Notes under the pieces: model-generated
Told to the model about the DNA's origin: nothing
Database searches by the model: none
Seen by the model: the letters and a program-made list of their open reading frames with translations, nothing else
Program-made: the position numbers and the translations under genes
Shown: in pieces, positions 9,056 to 16,613 of the stretch
Numbering within the stretch: the first letter of the stretch is position 1
Layout: each line of letters starts with the position of its first letter
NCBI GenBank assembly: GCA_937911855.1
Contig: CALDPK010000261.1
Span: 1-18,572 of the forward strand
Length of the DNA stretch: 18,572 nt
Origin: an uncultured Trueperaceae bacterium
Lineage (GTDB): Bacteria; Deinococcota; Deinococci; Deinococcales; Trueperaceae
Direction of reading: 5' to 3'

Positions 9056-9748
9056 TCAGGCGGCTTCAGAAGGGCGCAGGGCGGCAGCGCTGTCGACCGT
9101 CACCGTGCCGTCCGGACCGTTCAGCCTGAGCTGTCCGGCGGCTGTTATGCCGTCGGCTGTTCCTTCCATGATCCGGCCGTCCCGCTCGAACCTGAGCATC
9201 TGACCGCGCAGGCTGTCCAGCCGGGAATACGCGTCCGGCAGGTCCTGGGGACGTTCCCGCATGAGCTGCCAGCCGGCCTGGATGCCGGCCAGTACCAGAC
9301 GGTTCACCACCGCGAGCGGAAGCGCGTCGATCCTGCCCGCTCCAGCCGGGGGTTCGTTGTTCACGTTCACGCCGACCCCGACGAGCAGGAAGCCGCGCGT
9401 GTACTCGCACAGGATGCCCGCCACTTTCGCGCCGCCCGGCAGCAGGATGTCGTTCGGCCATTTGAGCCGCAGCGGCCCGCCGGGCAGCGCCGCGTTCAGC
9501 TCAAGAGCCACGCCCGTCGCGATGAACAGGCTGCTGGCGGGCAACGCTGGGCCCTTGATGGCTGCTGACTGCCAGGAACCACCCCGCCCGCTCGCCCAGT
9601 CGCGGGCCCGCTGGCCCCTGCCTTTCGTCTGCACGGCCGCGCGGATGACCTGCCGGTCTGCTTCCTCACCTGCGCTCACGCGGCGCCTGAGTTCATCCTG
9701 GGTGGAGTCAAGCTCAGCGAACTCCGTTATCAGCCAGCCGCCGTCCAT
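9056..9748 (-). CDS. birA: Biotin--[acetyl-CoA-carboxylase] ligase, catalytic type
   Basis: This enzyme activates biotin with ATP and attaches it to the lysine of the biotin carboxyl carrier protein. The 230-residue protein has the family motifs in order: STQDEL (15-20), the biotinyl-AMP loop KGRGQRAR (42-49), KWPND (96-100), KVAGILCE (108-115) with the conserved lysine, and GVGVNVN (124-130), followed by a small C-terminal SH3-like domain. There is no N-terminal helix-turn-helix, so it is a group I ligase without the repressor function of E. coli BirA. It starts three bases after the ggt stop with only a weak AGG ribosome-binding site, so it probably depends on translation of ggt. No link to inositol use is apparent. 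Confidence 0.94.
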   Translation of the reverse strand: MDGGWLITEFAELDSTQDELRRRVSAGEEADRQVIRAAVQTKGRGQRARDWASGRGGSWQSAAIKGPALPASSLFIATGVALELNAALPGGPLRLKWPNDILLPGGAKVAGILCEYTRGFLLVGVGVNVNNEPPAGAGRIDALPLAVVNRLVLAGIQAGWQLMRERPQDLPDAYSRLDSLRGQMLRFERDGRIMEGTADGITAAGQLRLNGPDGTVTVDSAAALRPSEAA

Positions 9749-9751
9749 GGG

Positions 9752-11344
9752 TCAGAAGCCTGCGGCGTGACCGTCTTTGCGGTGGTCGCTGGCAGCCAGG
9801 TAATGTCCGTCTTCCAGGCGTTTTATCAGCTGGGCACCGCCGAACGCTCCCGCTTCGCTGACGGTTACCTGGTGACCCAGTTCAGCCAGGGCAGCGCGGG
9901 TGGCCGCGTCCACGCCCTCTTCGACGATCACTTTCAGTCCCTCCATCACCTGCCAGCGGGGTGCGTCACTCGCTGTCTGCGGGTTCTGACCCCACACCTC
10001 GGTGCGCAGCACCATCTGCAGGTGACCCTGTGGCTGCATCGGCCCGCCCATGACGCCGAAGCTCATGTCCGGCTGGCCTGCGCGGGTGGTGAAGCCGGGG
10101 ATGATCGTGTGGAACGGCCGTTTACCGGGTGTCGCGACGTTCGGATGGCCCGGCTGCAGCGAGAAACCGGCGCCACGGTTCTGCAGCGCGATGCCGGTGC
10201 CGGGCACCACGATGCCTGAGCCGAAGCCCATGTAGTTCGACTGGATGAGCGAGACCATCATGCCGTCCGCGTCGGCCGTGGTCAGGTAGACGGTGCCGCT
10301 CCCCTGCGGTTCGCCGTGACCGAAGTCCTGGGCCTGGTCAAAGCGGATGAGACCGGCCCGCTGCTGCAGGTAGGCGGGGTTCAGCAGTTCGCTGGCGGTT
10401 ACCTGCATGTACGCGTGATCGGCCACGAAGCGGTACGTGTCGGCGTAGGCGAGTTTCATCGCCTCCAGCTGCAGGTGCAGTGCTTCAGCCGAGTCAGGTT
10501 CAAGGTCGGCCAGCGGGAAGTTCTTGAGGATGCCCAGTGCGATGAGCGCGGCGATGCCCTGTCCGTTGGGCGGGATCTCGTGCAGCTCGACCCCGTGGAA
10601 ATCCATGCTGATCGTGTCGACCCAGTCTGCCGTGTGGTTTTCCAGGTCGTCCTGGCGGAGCCAGCCGCCGGTGGCGCGGGCATGCGCGTCCATGGCCTGG
10701 GCCAGTTCGCCCTGGTAAAACGCTGCGCCTTCCGTCGCGGCTATCTGCTCGAGTGTATGCGCGTGGCCTGGCAGGGTGATCACCTGTCCGGCCCTGGGAG
10801 CCCGGCCGTCAGCCGTGAAGTCGCGGACGAAGTCGGCCTGCGCAGAGAGCGGTCCGGCTGCAGCCCGCTGCCAGGCTGCTGCCGTGATCGGGCTCACCAT
10901 GAAGCCGTCAGCTGCGTAACCGTGCGCTGCAGTGAACAGTTCCTTGAAGGGCAGTTTGCCGAAGCGGGCGGACAGCTCGCTCCAACCTTTCACTGCGCCG
11001 GGCACGGTGACGGGCGCCCAGCCGTGGTTCGGCATCTTCTCCTGGCCCACCAGCTGTGCGAAGTCGAGCAGCGCGGGTGAGCGGCCGCTGGAGTTGAGCC
11101 CGTGCAGCCTGCCATCCGCCCAGATGATCGCGAACAGGTCGCTGCCTATGCCGTTGGAGGTCGGTTCGACGACCGTCAGGGTGATGGCAGCGGCGAGCGC
11201 TGCGTCGACTGCGTTGCCGCCGCGGGCCAGCGCCTGCATGCCGGCCTGGACCGCGAGCGGCTGTGAGGTGGCAACCACGTTGCGCGCCAGGACCGGCATG
11301 CGCGCGGACGGGTACGGGAAATCTGTGCTGAACTCGGCTGTCAT
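9752..11344 (-). CDS. ggt: Gamma-glutamyltransferase family protein (YwrD-like), no signal peptide
   Basis: The family is made of Ntn-hydrolases that cleave themselves and then act on gamma-glutamyl compounds such as glutathione. The 530-residue protein shows GGNAVDAALAAAITLTVVEP (42-61), GIGSDLFAII (65-74), PPNGQGIAALIAL (258-270) and the autoprocessing site GSGTVYLTTADADG, with the new N-terminal nucleophile predicted at Thr351. The oxyanion-type GGPMQPQGHLQ follows near the C-terminus. It has no export signal, as in the cytoplasmic YwrD-type branch rather than periplasmic GGTs. Its substrate is not known; use of gamma-glutamyl compounds or a cephalosporin-acylase-like activity are both possible for this branch. 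It lies 22 bases after malG. TAATCT five bases before the ATG hints at an internal promoter, with weak support. Confidence 0.9.
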   Translation of the reverse strand: MTAEFSTDFPYPSARMPVLARNVVATSQPLAVQAGMQALARGGNAVDAALAAAITLTVVEPTSNGIGSDLFAIIWADGRLHGLNSSGRSPALLDFAQLVGQEKMPNHGWAPVTVPGAVKGWSELSARFGKLPFKELFTAAHGYAADGFMVSPITAAAWQRAAAGPLSAQADFVRDFTADGRAPRAGQVITLPGHAHTLEQIAATEGAAFYQGELAQAMDAHARATGGWLRQDDLENHTADWVDTISMDFHGVELHEIPPNGQGIAALIALGILKNFPLADLEPDSAEALHLQLEAMKLAYADTYRFVADHAYMQVTASELLNPAYLQQRAGLIRFDQAQDFGHGEPQGSGTVYLTTADADGMMVSLIQSNYMGFGSGIVVPGTGIALQNRGAGFSLQPGHPNVATPGKRPFHTIIPGFTTRAGQPDMSFGVMGGPMQPQGHLQMVLRTEVWGQNPQTASDAPRWQVMEGLKVIVEEGVDAATRAALAELGHQVTVSEAGAFGGAQLIKRLEDGHYLAASDHRKDGHAAGF

Positions 11345-11366
11345 GACCGAGATTACAGCACAGGCC

Positions 11367-12212
11367 TCAGCCCTTCACCGCGCCGGAGGTGAGTCCTTCC
11401 ACGATCCGGTTCTGGAAGATGAGCACGAGCGCGATGAGCGGAATCGTCACGACGATGGCCGCTGCCATAATCTCGCCGAACGGCTCCTGGCGTTGTACCT
11501 GACCGGTGAACAGCGCGATGGCGACGGGCACCGTGCGGGCGGACGGTTCGATGCTCGTGAAGGTCAGCGCGAACAGGTACTCGTTCCACGCCTGGATGAA
11601 CGCCAGCAGGCCGGTCGTCACCAGGGCGGGTGCGCTCAGTGGCAGCAGTATCTGCCAGAAGGCCTGCATCATGTTGGCACCGTCCACCTGGGCAGCCTGC
11701 AGCAGTGAGGTGGGCAGCCCCCGGAAGAACGAGGTAAGCACCCAGACCGTGAACGGCAGCGTGAACAGCATGTAGGACAGGATCATGCTGGGAATCGCGG
11801 GTATGTCGAAAGCCTGGATCACCGCGTACAGGCCGGACAGCACCGCGATCTGCGGGAACATCGTCATGCCCAGGATCAGGTACAGCGACGCGCCTTTGCC
11901 GCGGAAGCGCATCTTGCCGAGTGCATAACCGGCGAACGCACCGACGAGCAGGCTGAGCAGCGTGACGGAGCCGGCGACGATGGTGCTGTTGAGCAGGCCG
12001 CGCAGGAAGGCCTGGTTCTGGAACACCGCCCGGAAGTTCTGGAAGGTCACGGTCTCGGGCCAGTAGGTGGCGGGCATCCGGATGAGTTCGTTGGCGGGTT
12101 TCAGGGCACTGATTAACGCCCAGTAGAACGGGAACATCAGGTAGACGAAGATCACGACGATGAGTACCCAGAAGAAGAACCTGCCCAGCGGATTCCTGCG
12201 GCTATTCCTCAT
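11367..12212 (-). CDS. malG: Sugar ABC transporter permease, MalG type (CUT1)
   Basis: This inner-membrane subunit forms half of the channel of a carbohydrate importer. The 281-residue protein has six predicted membrane segments, the first at about 12-33. It carries the ATPase-docking EAA loop at 171-192 (LQAAQVDGANMMQAF, ending ILLPLS). The C-terminus NRIVEGLTSGAVKG is typical of MalG-type permeases. It overlaps the upstream malF by 11 bases, with GGGGGTGA as ribosome-binding site inside malF, so the two are made together. The substrate cannot be told from the permease; see malE and the iol genes. No ATPase gene is in the window, so a shared MsmK/MalK-type ATPase encoded elsewhere is likely. 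Confidence 0.93.
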   Translation of the reverse strand: MRNSRRNPLGRFFFWVLIVVIFVYLMFPFYWALISALKPANELIRMPATYWPETVTFQNFRAVFQNQAFLRGLLNSTIVAGSVTLLSLLVGAFAGYALGKMRFRGKGASLYLILGMTMFPQIAVLSGLYAVIQAFDIPAIPSMILSYMLFTLPFTVWVLTSFFRGLPTSLLQAAQVDGANMMQAFWQILLPLSAPALVTTGLLAFIQAWNEYLFALTFTSIEPSARTVPVAIALFTGQVQRQEPFGEIMAAAIVVTIPLIALVLIFQNRIVEGLTSGAVKG

Positions 12213-13302
12213 TGCGGTTCACCCCCAGGGCGCGGATGTACAGGAGCGCGAATATGAAGATTATCAGGAAGATCACGACGCTGGCCGCGCTGGACATGCC
12301 GACGTTGCGCGCGTTTATCAGCTGGTAGTACGCGTAGCTTGCCATCGAGTTGCGGGAGTCACCCAGCACCACCTGGAACAGGTCGAATACCCGCATCGCG
12401 TCGAGCGTGCGGAAGATGAGCGCCACACCCAGGGTGGGCATGAGCAGTGGCAGGGTGATGCTCGCGAAACGGCGCCAGCGGGTGGCTCCGTCTACTTCCG
12501 CGGCCTCATACAGCTCCTTGGGGATGGTCGTCAGGCCCGCCATCAGGAGCAGGGCCATGAACGGCGTGGTCTTCCAGACGTCGATCATGACCATGCTGGG
12601 AATCTGAAAGGATTCGGTCTGGAAGAAGGCGAAGTTGCCGTCGGTGATTCCCAGGTCGTAGAGCAGGGTGTTGAAGAAGCCGATGCGGTTGGGCTGCAGC
12701 ATCCATTCCCAGATGCGGGCCGACACCACGGTGATGATGGCCCAGGGGACGAGCATGGCGGCGCGCATCACCCCCCGTCCCGGGAAGTTGGTCACGAGCA
12801 CCATGGCGATCACGAGGCCGAGGATGGTTTCCAGTGCGACCGAGCTGACCGTGAATACCAGCGTGTCCCAGACGGCCCTGATGAAGGTTGGCGTCGTGGC
12901 GCCCAGCACGTAGCGCTGGCCGAACAGGTTGAACGTCCCGACTGAACCGTAAGTGCGTTCGGTATCAAGCTGACGCAGGAACAGGCGCGGGTTCTCGTAC
13001 AGGGTGTTGCCGTCCGCGTCGGTACGGACCTCGCCGGTTTCAGCGTCCACCTGGGGTGGCAGCGCCCGGAAGGTGATGCTCAGGAGGTCCCGATAGTTGT
13101 CGAAGCCGATGAACTCGGTTTCAGTGGCTCCGGTGGCGAAACGTTCATCCGTGAAACTTGAGTAAAAGACCCTGGAAAGTGGATATATGGCGATTAGCAG
13201 GATGATGAGGAAGGAAGGCAGCAGGAGCATGAGTGCGCTTCGTTCCTCGCGCCGGGCCAGCCTGGACAGGCCGCGGACAGGGTTCCGTTGCTGGTCAGTC
13301 AC
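12202..13302 (-). CDS. malF: Sugar ABC transporter permease, MalF type (CUT1)
   Basis: This is the partner permease of the MalG-type subunit. The 366-residue protein begins with a cytoplasmic basic stretch and a first membrane helix at about 23-43. A long external segment (about 50-140) then precedes the remaining helices; its middle part is polar and contains a VDAETGEVRTDADGNTLYEN-type hydrophilic stretch. The EAA loop YEAAEVDGATRWRRF with ITLPLL lies at about 265-287. The start is a GTG at 13302 with GGGAGG eleven bases upstream, a spacing longer than usual. It follows malE after 156 bases that contain two strong hairpins, an arrangement that lets the binding protein be made in excess over the permeases. 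Confidence 0.93.
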   Translation of the reverse strand: MTDQQRNPVRGLSRLARREERSALMLLLPSFLIILLIAIYPLSRVFYSSFTDERFATGATETEFIGFDNYRDLLSITFRALPPQVDAETGEVRTDADGNTLYENPRLFLRQLDTERTYGSVGTFNLFGQRYVLGATTPTFIRAVWDTLVFTVSSVALETILGLVIAMVLVTNFPGRGVMRAAMLVPWAIITVVSARIWEWMLQPNRIGFFNTLLYDLGITDGNFAFFQTESFQIPSMVMIDVWKTTPFMALLLMAGLTTIPKELYEAAEVDGATRWRRFASITLPLLMPTLGVALIFRTLDAMRVFDLFQVVLGDSRNSMASYAYYQLINARNVGMSSAASVVIFLIIFIFALLYIRALGVNRNEE

Positions 13303-13362
13303 TGATTCTTTTGCCTCCCGTGCAACCGTCGCGGCCTGAGCCGGAACCGTCGGTACTGGAAA

Positions 13363-13404
13363 GCTCGGGGGCTGGTGGCAAACTTGCCGGACCAGCCCCC
13401 GAGC
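13363..13404 (-). terminator. Long hairpin between malE and malF (attenuator or mRNA stabiliser)
   Basis: A perfect 14-bp stem GCTCGGGGGCTGGT (13363-13376) / ACCAGCCCCCGAGC (13391-13404) contains an inner GGCA/TGCC stem, leaving a very small loop. On the minus strand only a short TTTCC tract follows. It is therefore more likely a partial terminator or 3'-end-protecting hairpin than a complete stop for the operon. Confidence 0.75.
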
Positions 13405-13412
13405 CAGATTCA

Positions 13413-13443
13413 GCTGCAGCCAGAAATGGAAGCTGGCTGGAGC
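13413..13443 (-). ncRNA. Second hairpin immediately after malE
   Basis: GCTGCAGCCAG (13413-13423) and CTGGCTGGAGC (13433-13443) pair over 11 bp with one mismatch around a 9-base loop. It begins about 16 bases after the malE stop on the transcript and stands in tandem with the longer hairpin, so the malE message end is doubly structured. Confidence 0.5.
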
Positions 13444-13458
13444 GTCAGGTCACGGTCC

Positions 13459-14736
13459 TTAAGGAGCGCCGACTTCGAAGCCGGTCAGGTCCATCAGGTC
13501 GAGTTCCAGCAGGGTCATGGCCGTGCCGGCTTCCTCGGTGCCGCTCAGCACTTCGTGAACTGCGCGGTAGAAGAGCTGCGATACCGCGGCGTACTGCGGG
13601 GCGGTTGCGGTTGACGGGCGGGCTACTGCGTTGATGAACACGTCGTAGAGGCTGCCGAAGAACGGAACCGCCTCGAGGACGTCCTCGTCTTCATAGAGCG
13701 CCATGATGGTGGGGTTCAGGCTGCCTTCGACGGCGCGAATCTTCTGCTCGTCGTAGCTGGCCATGAACAGTGCCACATCAGCTGCCAGTTCGGGGTTGTC
13801 GCTGTAGGCGCTCACGCCGAGCTGCCAGCCGCCGAGGGTTGCTGCGGGCGAACCCTGTTCGGTGCCGGGCAGAGGTGAGACGTCGAACAGGCCGGCGACG
13901 GCGCTGCCTTCAGCGTTGCCGAGCGAGTAGGCGTAGGGCCAGTTGCGCATGAACAGGGTGTTGCCGGACTCGAACGAGTTGCGGGCGCCTTCCTCGTCCA
14001 TGCCGAGCACGCCCTGCGGGCTGATGCGGCCGATCATGCTGGCGATGTGCTCGAGGATGTCTACCGAGTTGCTGTTGTTGATGGTGACTTCACCCTCGGG
14101 GCTGATGATGGTACCGCCGTCGGCTGAAGCGATCCACTCGAGCGCGTTGGTGGTCAGGCCCTCGTAGGCGTTGCCCTGGAAGACGTAACCCCAGAAGTCA
14201 CTGTTGCCTTCTGCGCGTTCACCCTCCTGGACGGTGGTCGCCATCTCGTCCAGTTCCTGCCAGGTGGTGGGTGGACCGTCGTAGCCGTACTTCTCGAGCA
14301 GGTCCGTGCGGTAGTAGAGCAGGCCGGCGTCGGTGAACCACGGGATGGCGACCAGCTTGCCGTCGACGGTGTTGTTCTCGACGATCGCCGGGAAGTGCTC
14401 GTCCGTGACCTCGGCGGCTCCGTACTCGTTCAGGTCGACGAAGTGCTCGGCCAGGTCGCCGGGCCAGATCACGTCGATCTGGTAGACGTCAACCTCGCTG
14501 GACTGCGCCTGGAAGAACTGCAGGTACAGGCCGAGCCGGTCGTCTGCCATGTCCGGCGTGTCGAGCACGTTGACGGTTACTCCCGGGTTCTGTTCCATGT
14601 AGCGTTCGGCTGCCGCACGGGTCAGCTCGAGTTCCTGGCCCACGGCGCCAGCGGCTACCGTGATGGTCTGTGCAGCCGCGGCCGAGAAGACGAGTGCTCC
14701 GCTCAGAGCGATTCCTAACAGCGTTTTTCGGTTCAT
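13459..14736 (-). CDS. malE: Sugar ABC transporter substrate-binding protein (trehalose/maltose-type)
   Basis: This exported protein captures the sugar for the MalFG importer. The 425-residue protein has a classic Sec signal peptide (residues 1-22, cleavage after AAAA before QTITV) and no lipobox cysteine. The mature part starts with the bacterial type-1 binding-protein fold (GAVGQELELTRAAAERYMEQNPGVTVNV) and continues with DVIWPGDLAEHFVDL, FTDAGLLYYRTDLLEKYGYDGPPTTWQEL and LGGWQLGVSAYS, all typical of trehalose/maltose-binding proteins such as ThuE. GGAGAGGTGA precedes the ATG. It heads the minus-strand run that ends in the inositol genes, so an inositol-containing ligand is an open alternative. 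Symbol malE is used for type, not proven substrate. Confidence 0.9.
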   Translation of the reverse strand: MNRKTLLGIALSGALVFSAAAAQTITVAAGAVGQELELTRAAAERYMEQNPGVTVNVLDTPDMADDRLGLYLQFFQAQSSEVDVYQIDVIWPGDLAEHFVDLNEYGAAEVTDEHFPAIVENNTVDGKLVAIPWFTDAGLLYYRTDLLEKYGYDGPPTTWQELDEMATTVQEGERAEGNSDFWGYVFQGNAYEGLTTNALEWIASADGGTIISPEGEVTINNSNSVDILEHIASMIGRISPQGVLGMDEEGARNSFESGNTLFMRNWPYAYSLGNAEGSAVAGLFDVSPLPGTEQGSPAATLGGWQLGVSAYSDNPELAADVALFMASYDEQKIRAVEGSLNPTIMALYEDEDVLEAVPFFGSLYDVFINAVARPSTATAPQYAAVSQLFYRAVHEVLSGTEEAGTAMTLLELDLMDLTGFEVGAP

Positions 14737-14821
14737 GCTTCACCTCTCCAGTTTCTGCCGGCGGGCCCCCCTTGGGATTTCATCCGCTTGCAGGTCGACC
14801 GGCACGTACAAACGGCACGTG

Positions 14822-14878
14822 ATTGCAGCTGGCTATGGGGATGCTTCAACCGGTTCGGACTCAGAGCCGAACTGCAAT
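14822..14878 (-). promoter_or_regulatory. Inverted repeats in malE leader
   Basis: ATTGCAG (14822-14828) and CTGCAAT (14872-14878) form a wide inverted repeat. Inside it GTTCGG (14853-14858) and CCGAAC (14867-14872) form a closer 6-bp stem with an 8-base loop. AATTGCAGC recurs at about 14959 in the opposite promoter. These may be leader structure or spaced operator half-sites; the sequence alone does not decide. Confidence 0.3.
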
Positions 14879-14900
14879 TGGCGCGCAGTTTGATACCGGG

Positions 14901-14909
14901 ACTTTAGCA
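14901..14909 (-). promoter_or_regulatory. Possible extended -10 promoter of malE
   Basis: The minus strand reads TGCTAAAGT, an extended -10. The -35 position, 17 bases upstream, falls within the TTGTCATGACAA palindrome and is a poor match (GACAAT). The start site would be near 14894, giving a leader of about 158 bases. Confidence 0.4.
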
Positions 14910-14924
14910 CAGAGCCTGAAACCA

Positions 14925-14936
14925 TTGTCATGACAA
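14925..14936. promoter_or_regulatory. Perfect palindrome TTGTCATGACAA, candidate operator
   Basis: This 12-bp perfect palindrome lies between the two divergent ABC-transporter promoters. It overlaps the -35 region of the malE promoter and ends 13 bases before the -35 box of the opposite promoter. A dimeric regulator bound here could block one promoter and affect the other. No regulator gene is in the window. Confidence 0.45.
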
Positions 14937-14949
14937 CAGCGCCATAGCG

Positions 14950-14978
14950 TTGCGCAGAATTGCAGCCAATGCTACTGT
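14950..14978 (+). promoter_or_regulatory. Leaderless-type promoter of the permuted SBP gene
   Basis: TTGCGC (14950-14955), a 17-base spacer and TACTGT (14973-14978) form a sigma-70 promoter with an extended -10 (TGCTACTGT). The -10 ends 7 bases before the ATG at 14986, and no Shine-Dalgarno sequence fits between, so the transcript should begin at or next to the start codon. Confidence 0.6.
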
Positions 14979-14985
14979 TCTCTCC

Positions 14986-16596
14986 ATGACAATTAAGAAT
15001 AAGTTGCGCTTCGCGTTACGTTCATCTGTTGTCGGCACAGCCCTTGCGCTGAGCGCCGGCGCTTTCGCCCAGCAGCCTGCACCACCCATCGAGCTGCTCA
15101 CCACGACCGAGGCGTACGACCCCATCCGTTACGAATCCGCGTTCATCGTGGCTGAGGCCTGGCGTGAACTCGGCTTCGAAGTGAACGTCCGGCCGACCGA
15201 ATTCAACACGCTGCTCGCGCAGTTCTATGACGAGCAGGACTTCGACGCTGCAGTCGTCGGCTGGTCCGGCCGCGTCGACCGCCTGGATCCGCAGCACTAC
15301 CTGGCCACCCTGGACTCGCGCCAGAGCCAGCTGGGCGCCAACAACCCGGGCGGCTACAACAACCCGGAATACGACGCACTCTTCGACGCCCAGTCACGCG
15401 AATTCGACACGGCCGCCCGCCAGGCGCTCGTGCATGAGATGCAGGAAGTGTCCGCTTCCGATGCACCGCTGGTCGTCCTCTACCACCGCGACGAGGTCGT
15501 GGCCTACAACACCGGAACCTTCACCGACTACATCACGATGGCCGGCGAGGCGCTCTATAACGAGTGGACCCCCATGGAAGTCACGCCCCTGACCGACTCG
15601 ACCGCCCTGCGCATCGGCTCGCCCCAGGAACCCGACAACCTCAACCCGGTATCCAGCACCTCGGTATGGGGCTGGAAGTGGATGCGCATGTACTACGACA
15701 AGCTCGTGCGTCTGAGCCCGGACATTGAACCGATCCCCTGGATGGCCGAAAGCATCGACGCCGTCGATGAGACCACCGTCGACGTAGTGCTCCGCGCCGG
15801 TCAGACCTGGCACGACGGCGAGCCCGTGACCGTAGACGACGTCAAGTTCACCTACGACTACTACGCCGCCCAGGATTACGCCTATTTCAACGCCTTCCTG
15901 GCACAGATCGAGTCCGTTGAGATCACCGGCGAGAACACCGTCCGCTTCAACCTCAGCGAACCGTTCGCACCGCTCGTCACCGTCACCTTCTCGCAGATCC
16001 CGATCCTGCCCGAGCACATCTGGTCCGGCATCGAGAACGCCGGCGACCTCACCCCCGCCGAGATCCCCACGGTCGGCTCCGGCCCGTTCATCTACGACCG
16101 TTACGACCGCGGCGAATTCATGCGCCTCGTCAAGAATGACAACCACTTCATGGCTGACGACATCGACGTAACGGCCATCGAGATGACCGTCTACGCCGAC
16201 GCCGAAGGCGTCTTCACCGGCCTCATCACCGGCGAGATCGACTTCACCGCCTGGCGCCTCGAGCCCGGCCAGATCCCCCTGGCTGAAGGCGACGACAACC
16301 TGACCGTCGTGAGCGTTCCCGACTTCGGTTACTACCACCTGACCTGGAACCTGCGCCGCGCCCCGTTCGATGACGTCGTGACCCGCCGCGCCCTTGCCCA
16401 CGCCGTGGACCAGGAGCGCATGGTCAACGTGCTGCTCGACGGCCGTGGCGAAGTAGGCACCAGCGTCGTTGCACCCGTCAACGCCTTCTGGCACAACCCG
16501 TTCGTCGAGCGCTTCGACTACGACCTGGACCGCGCCCGCGAACTGCTTACAGAAGCAGGCTACAGCTGGGACTCTGAGGGACGCATCCTGCGCTGA
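14986..16596 (+). CDS. Peptide/nickel-type ABC substrate-binding protein with circularly permuted segment order
   Basis: This is an exported SBP_bac_5 (DppA/OppA-class) binding protein of 536 residues with a Sec signal peptide (1-28, cleavage after GAFA before QQ). Residues 34-200, from PIELLTT through FEVNVRPTEFNTLL, FDAAVVGWSG, YNNPEYDALF and APLVVLYHRDEVVAYN, are what this family normally has at its C-terminus. Residues 208-536 carry the normal N-terminal and middle parts: LRIGSPQEPDNLNP, WHDGEPVTVDDVKFTYDYY, VGSGPFIYDRYDRGEF, LTWNLRRAPFDDVVTRRALAHAVD and DLDRARELLTEAGYSWD. The chain stops exactly where the missing C-terminal segment would continue. The start at 14986 gives a clean signal peptide; a TTG at 14950 is the -35 box instead. 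The ligand (peptide, glycan or metal complex) is unknown. It heads a plus-strand operon with DppB- and DppC-type permeases. Confidence 0.9.
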   Translation: MTIKNKLRFALRSSVVGTALALSAGAFAQQPAPPIELLTTTEAYDPIRYESAFIVAEAWRELGFEVNVRPTEFNTLLAQFYDEQDFDAAVVGWSGRVDRLDPQHYLATLDSRQSQLGANNPGGYNNPEYDALFDAQSREFDTAARQALVHEMQEVSASDAPLVVLYHRDEVVAYNTGTFTDYITMAGEALYNEWTPMEVTPLTDSTALRIGSPQEPDNLNPVSSTSVWGWKWMRMYYDKLVRLSPDIEPIPWMAESIDAVDETTVDVVLRAGQTWHDGEPVTVDDVKFTYDYYAAQDYAYFNAFLAQIESVEITGENTVRFNLSEPFAPLVTVTFSQIPILPEHIWSGIENAGDLTPAEIPTVGSGPFIYDRYDRGEFMRLVKNDNHFMADDIDVTAIEMTVYADAEGVFTGLITGEIDFTAWRLEPGQIPLAEGDDNLTVVSVPDFGYYHLTWNLRRAPFDDVVTRRALAHAVDQERMVNVLLDGRGEVGTSVVAPVNAFWHNPFVERFDYDLDRARELLTEAGYSWDSEGRILR

Positions 16597-16613
16597 GCGC
16601 GGGCAGCAACCGA

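Noticed and set aside
14737..14949. Possible riboswitch in the long malE leader
   Set aside because: Only short inverted repeats were found; none matches a riboswitch class I can recognise.
15394..16494. 366-codon minus-strand frame inside the permuted SBP gene
   Set aside because: Low-complexity Val/Gly/Asp/His-rich protein mirrors the C-ending codons of the real gene; no start signals or recognisable domain.
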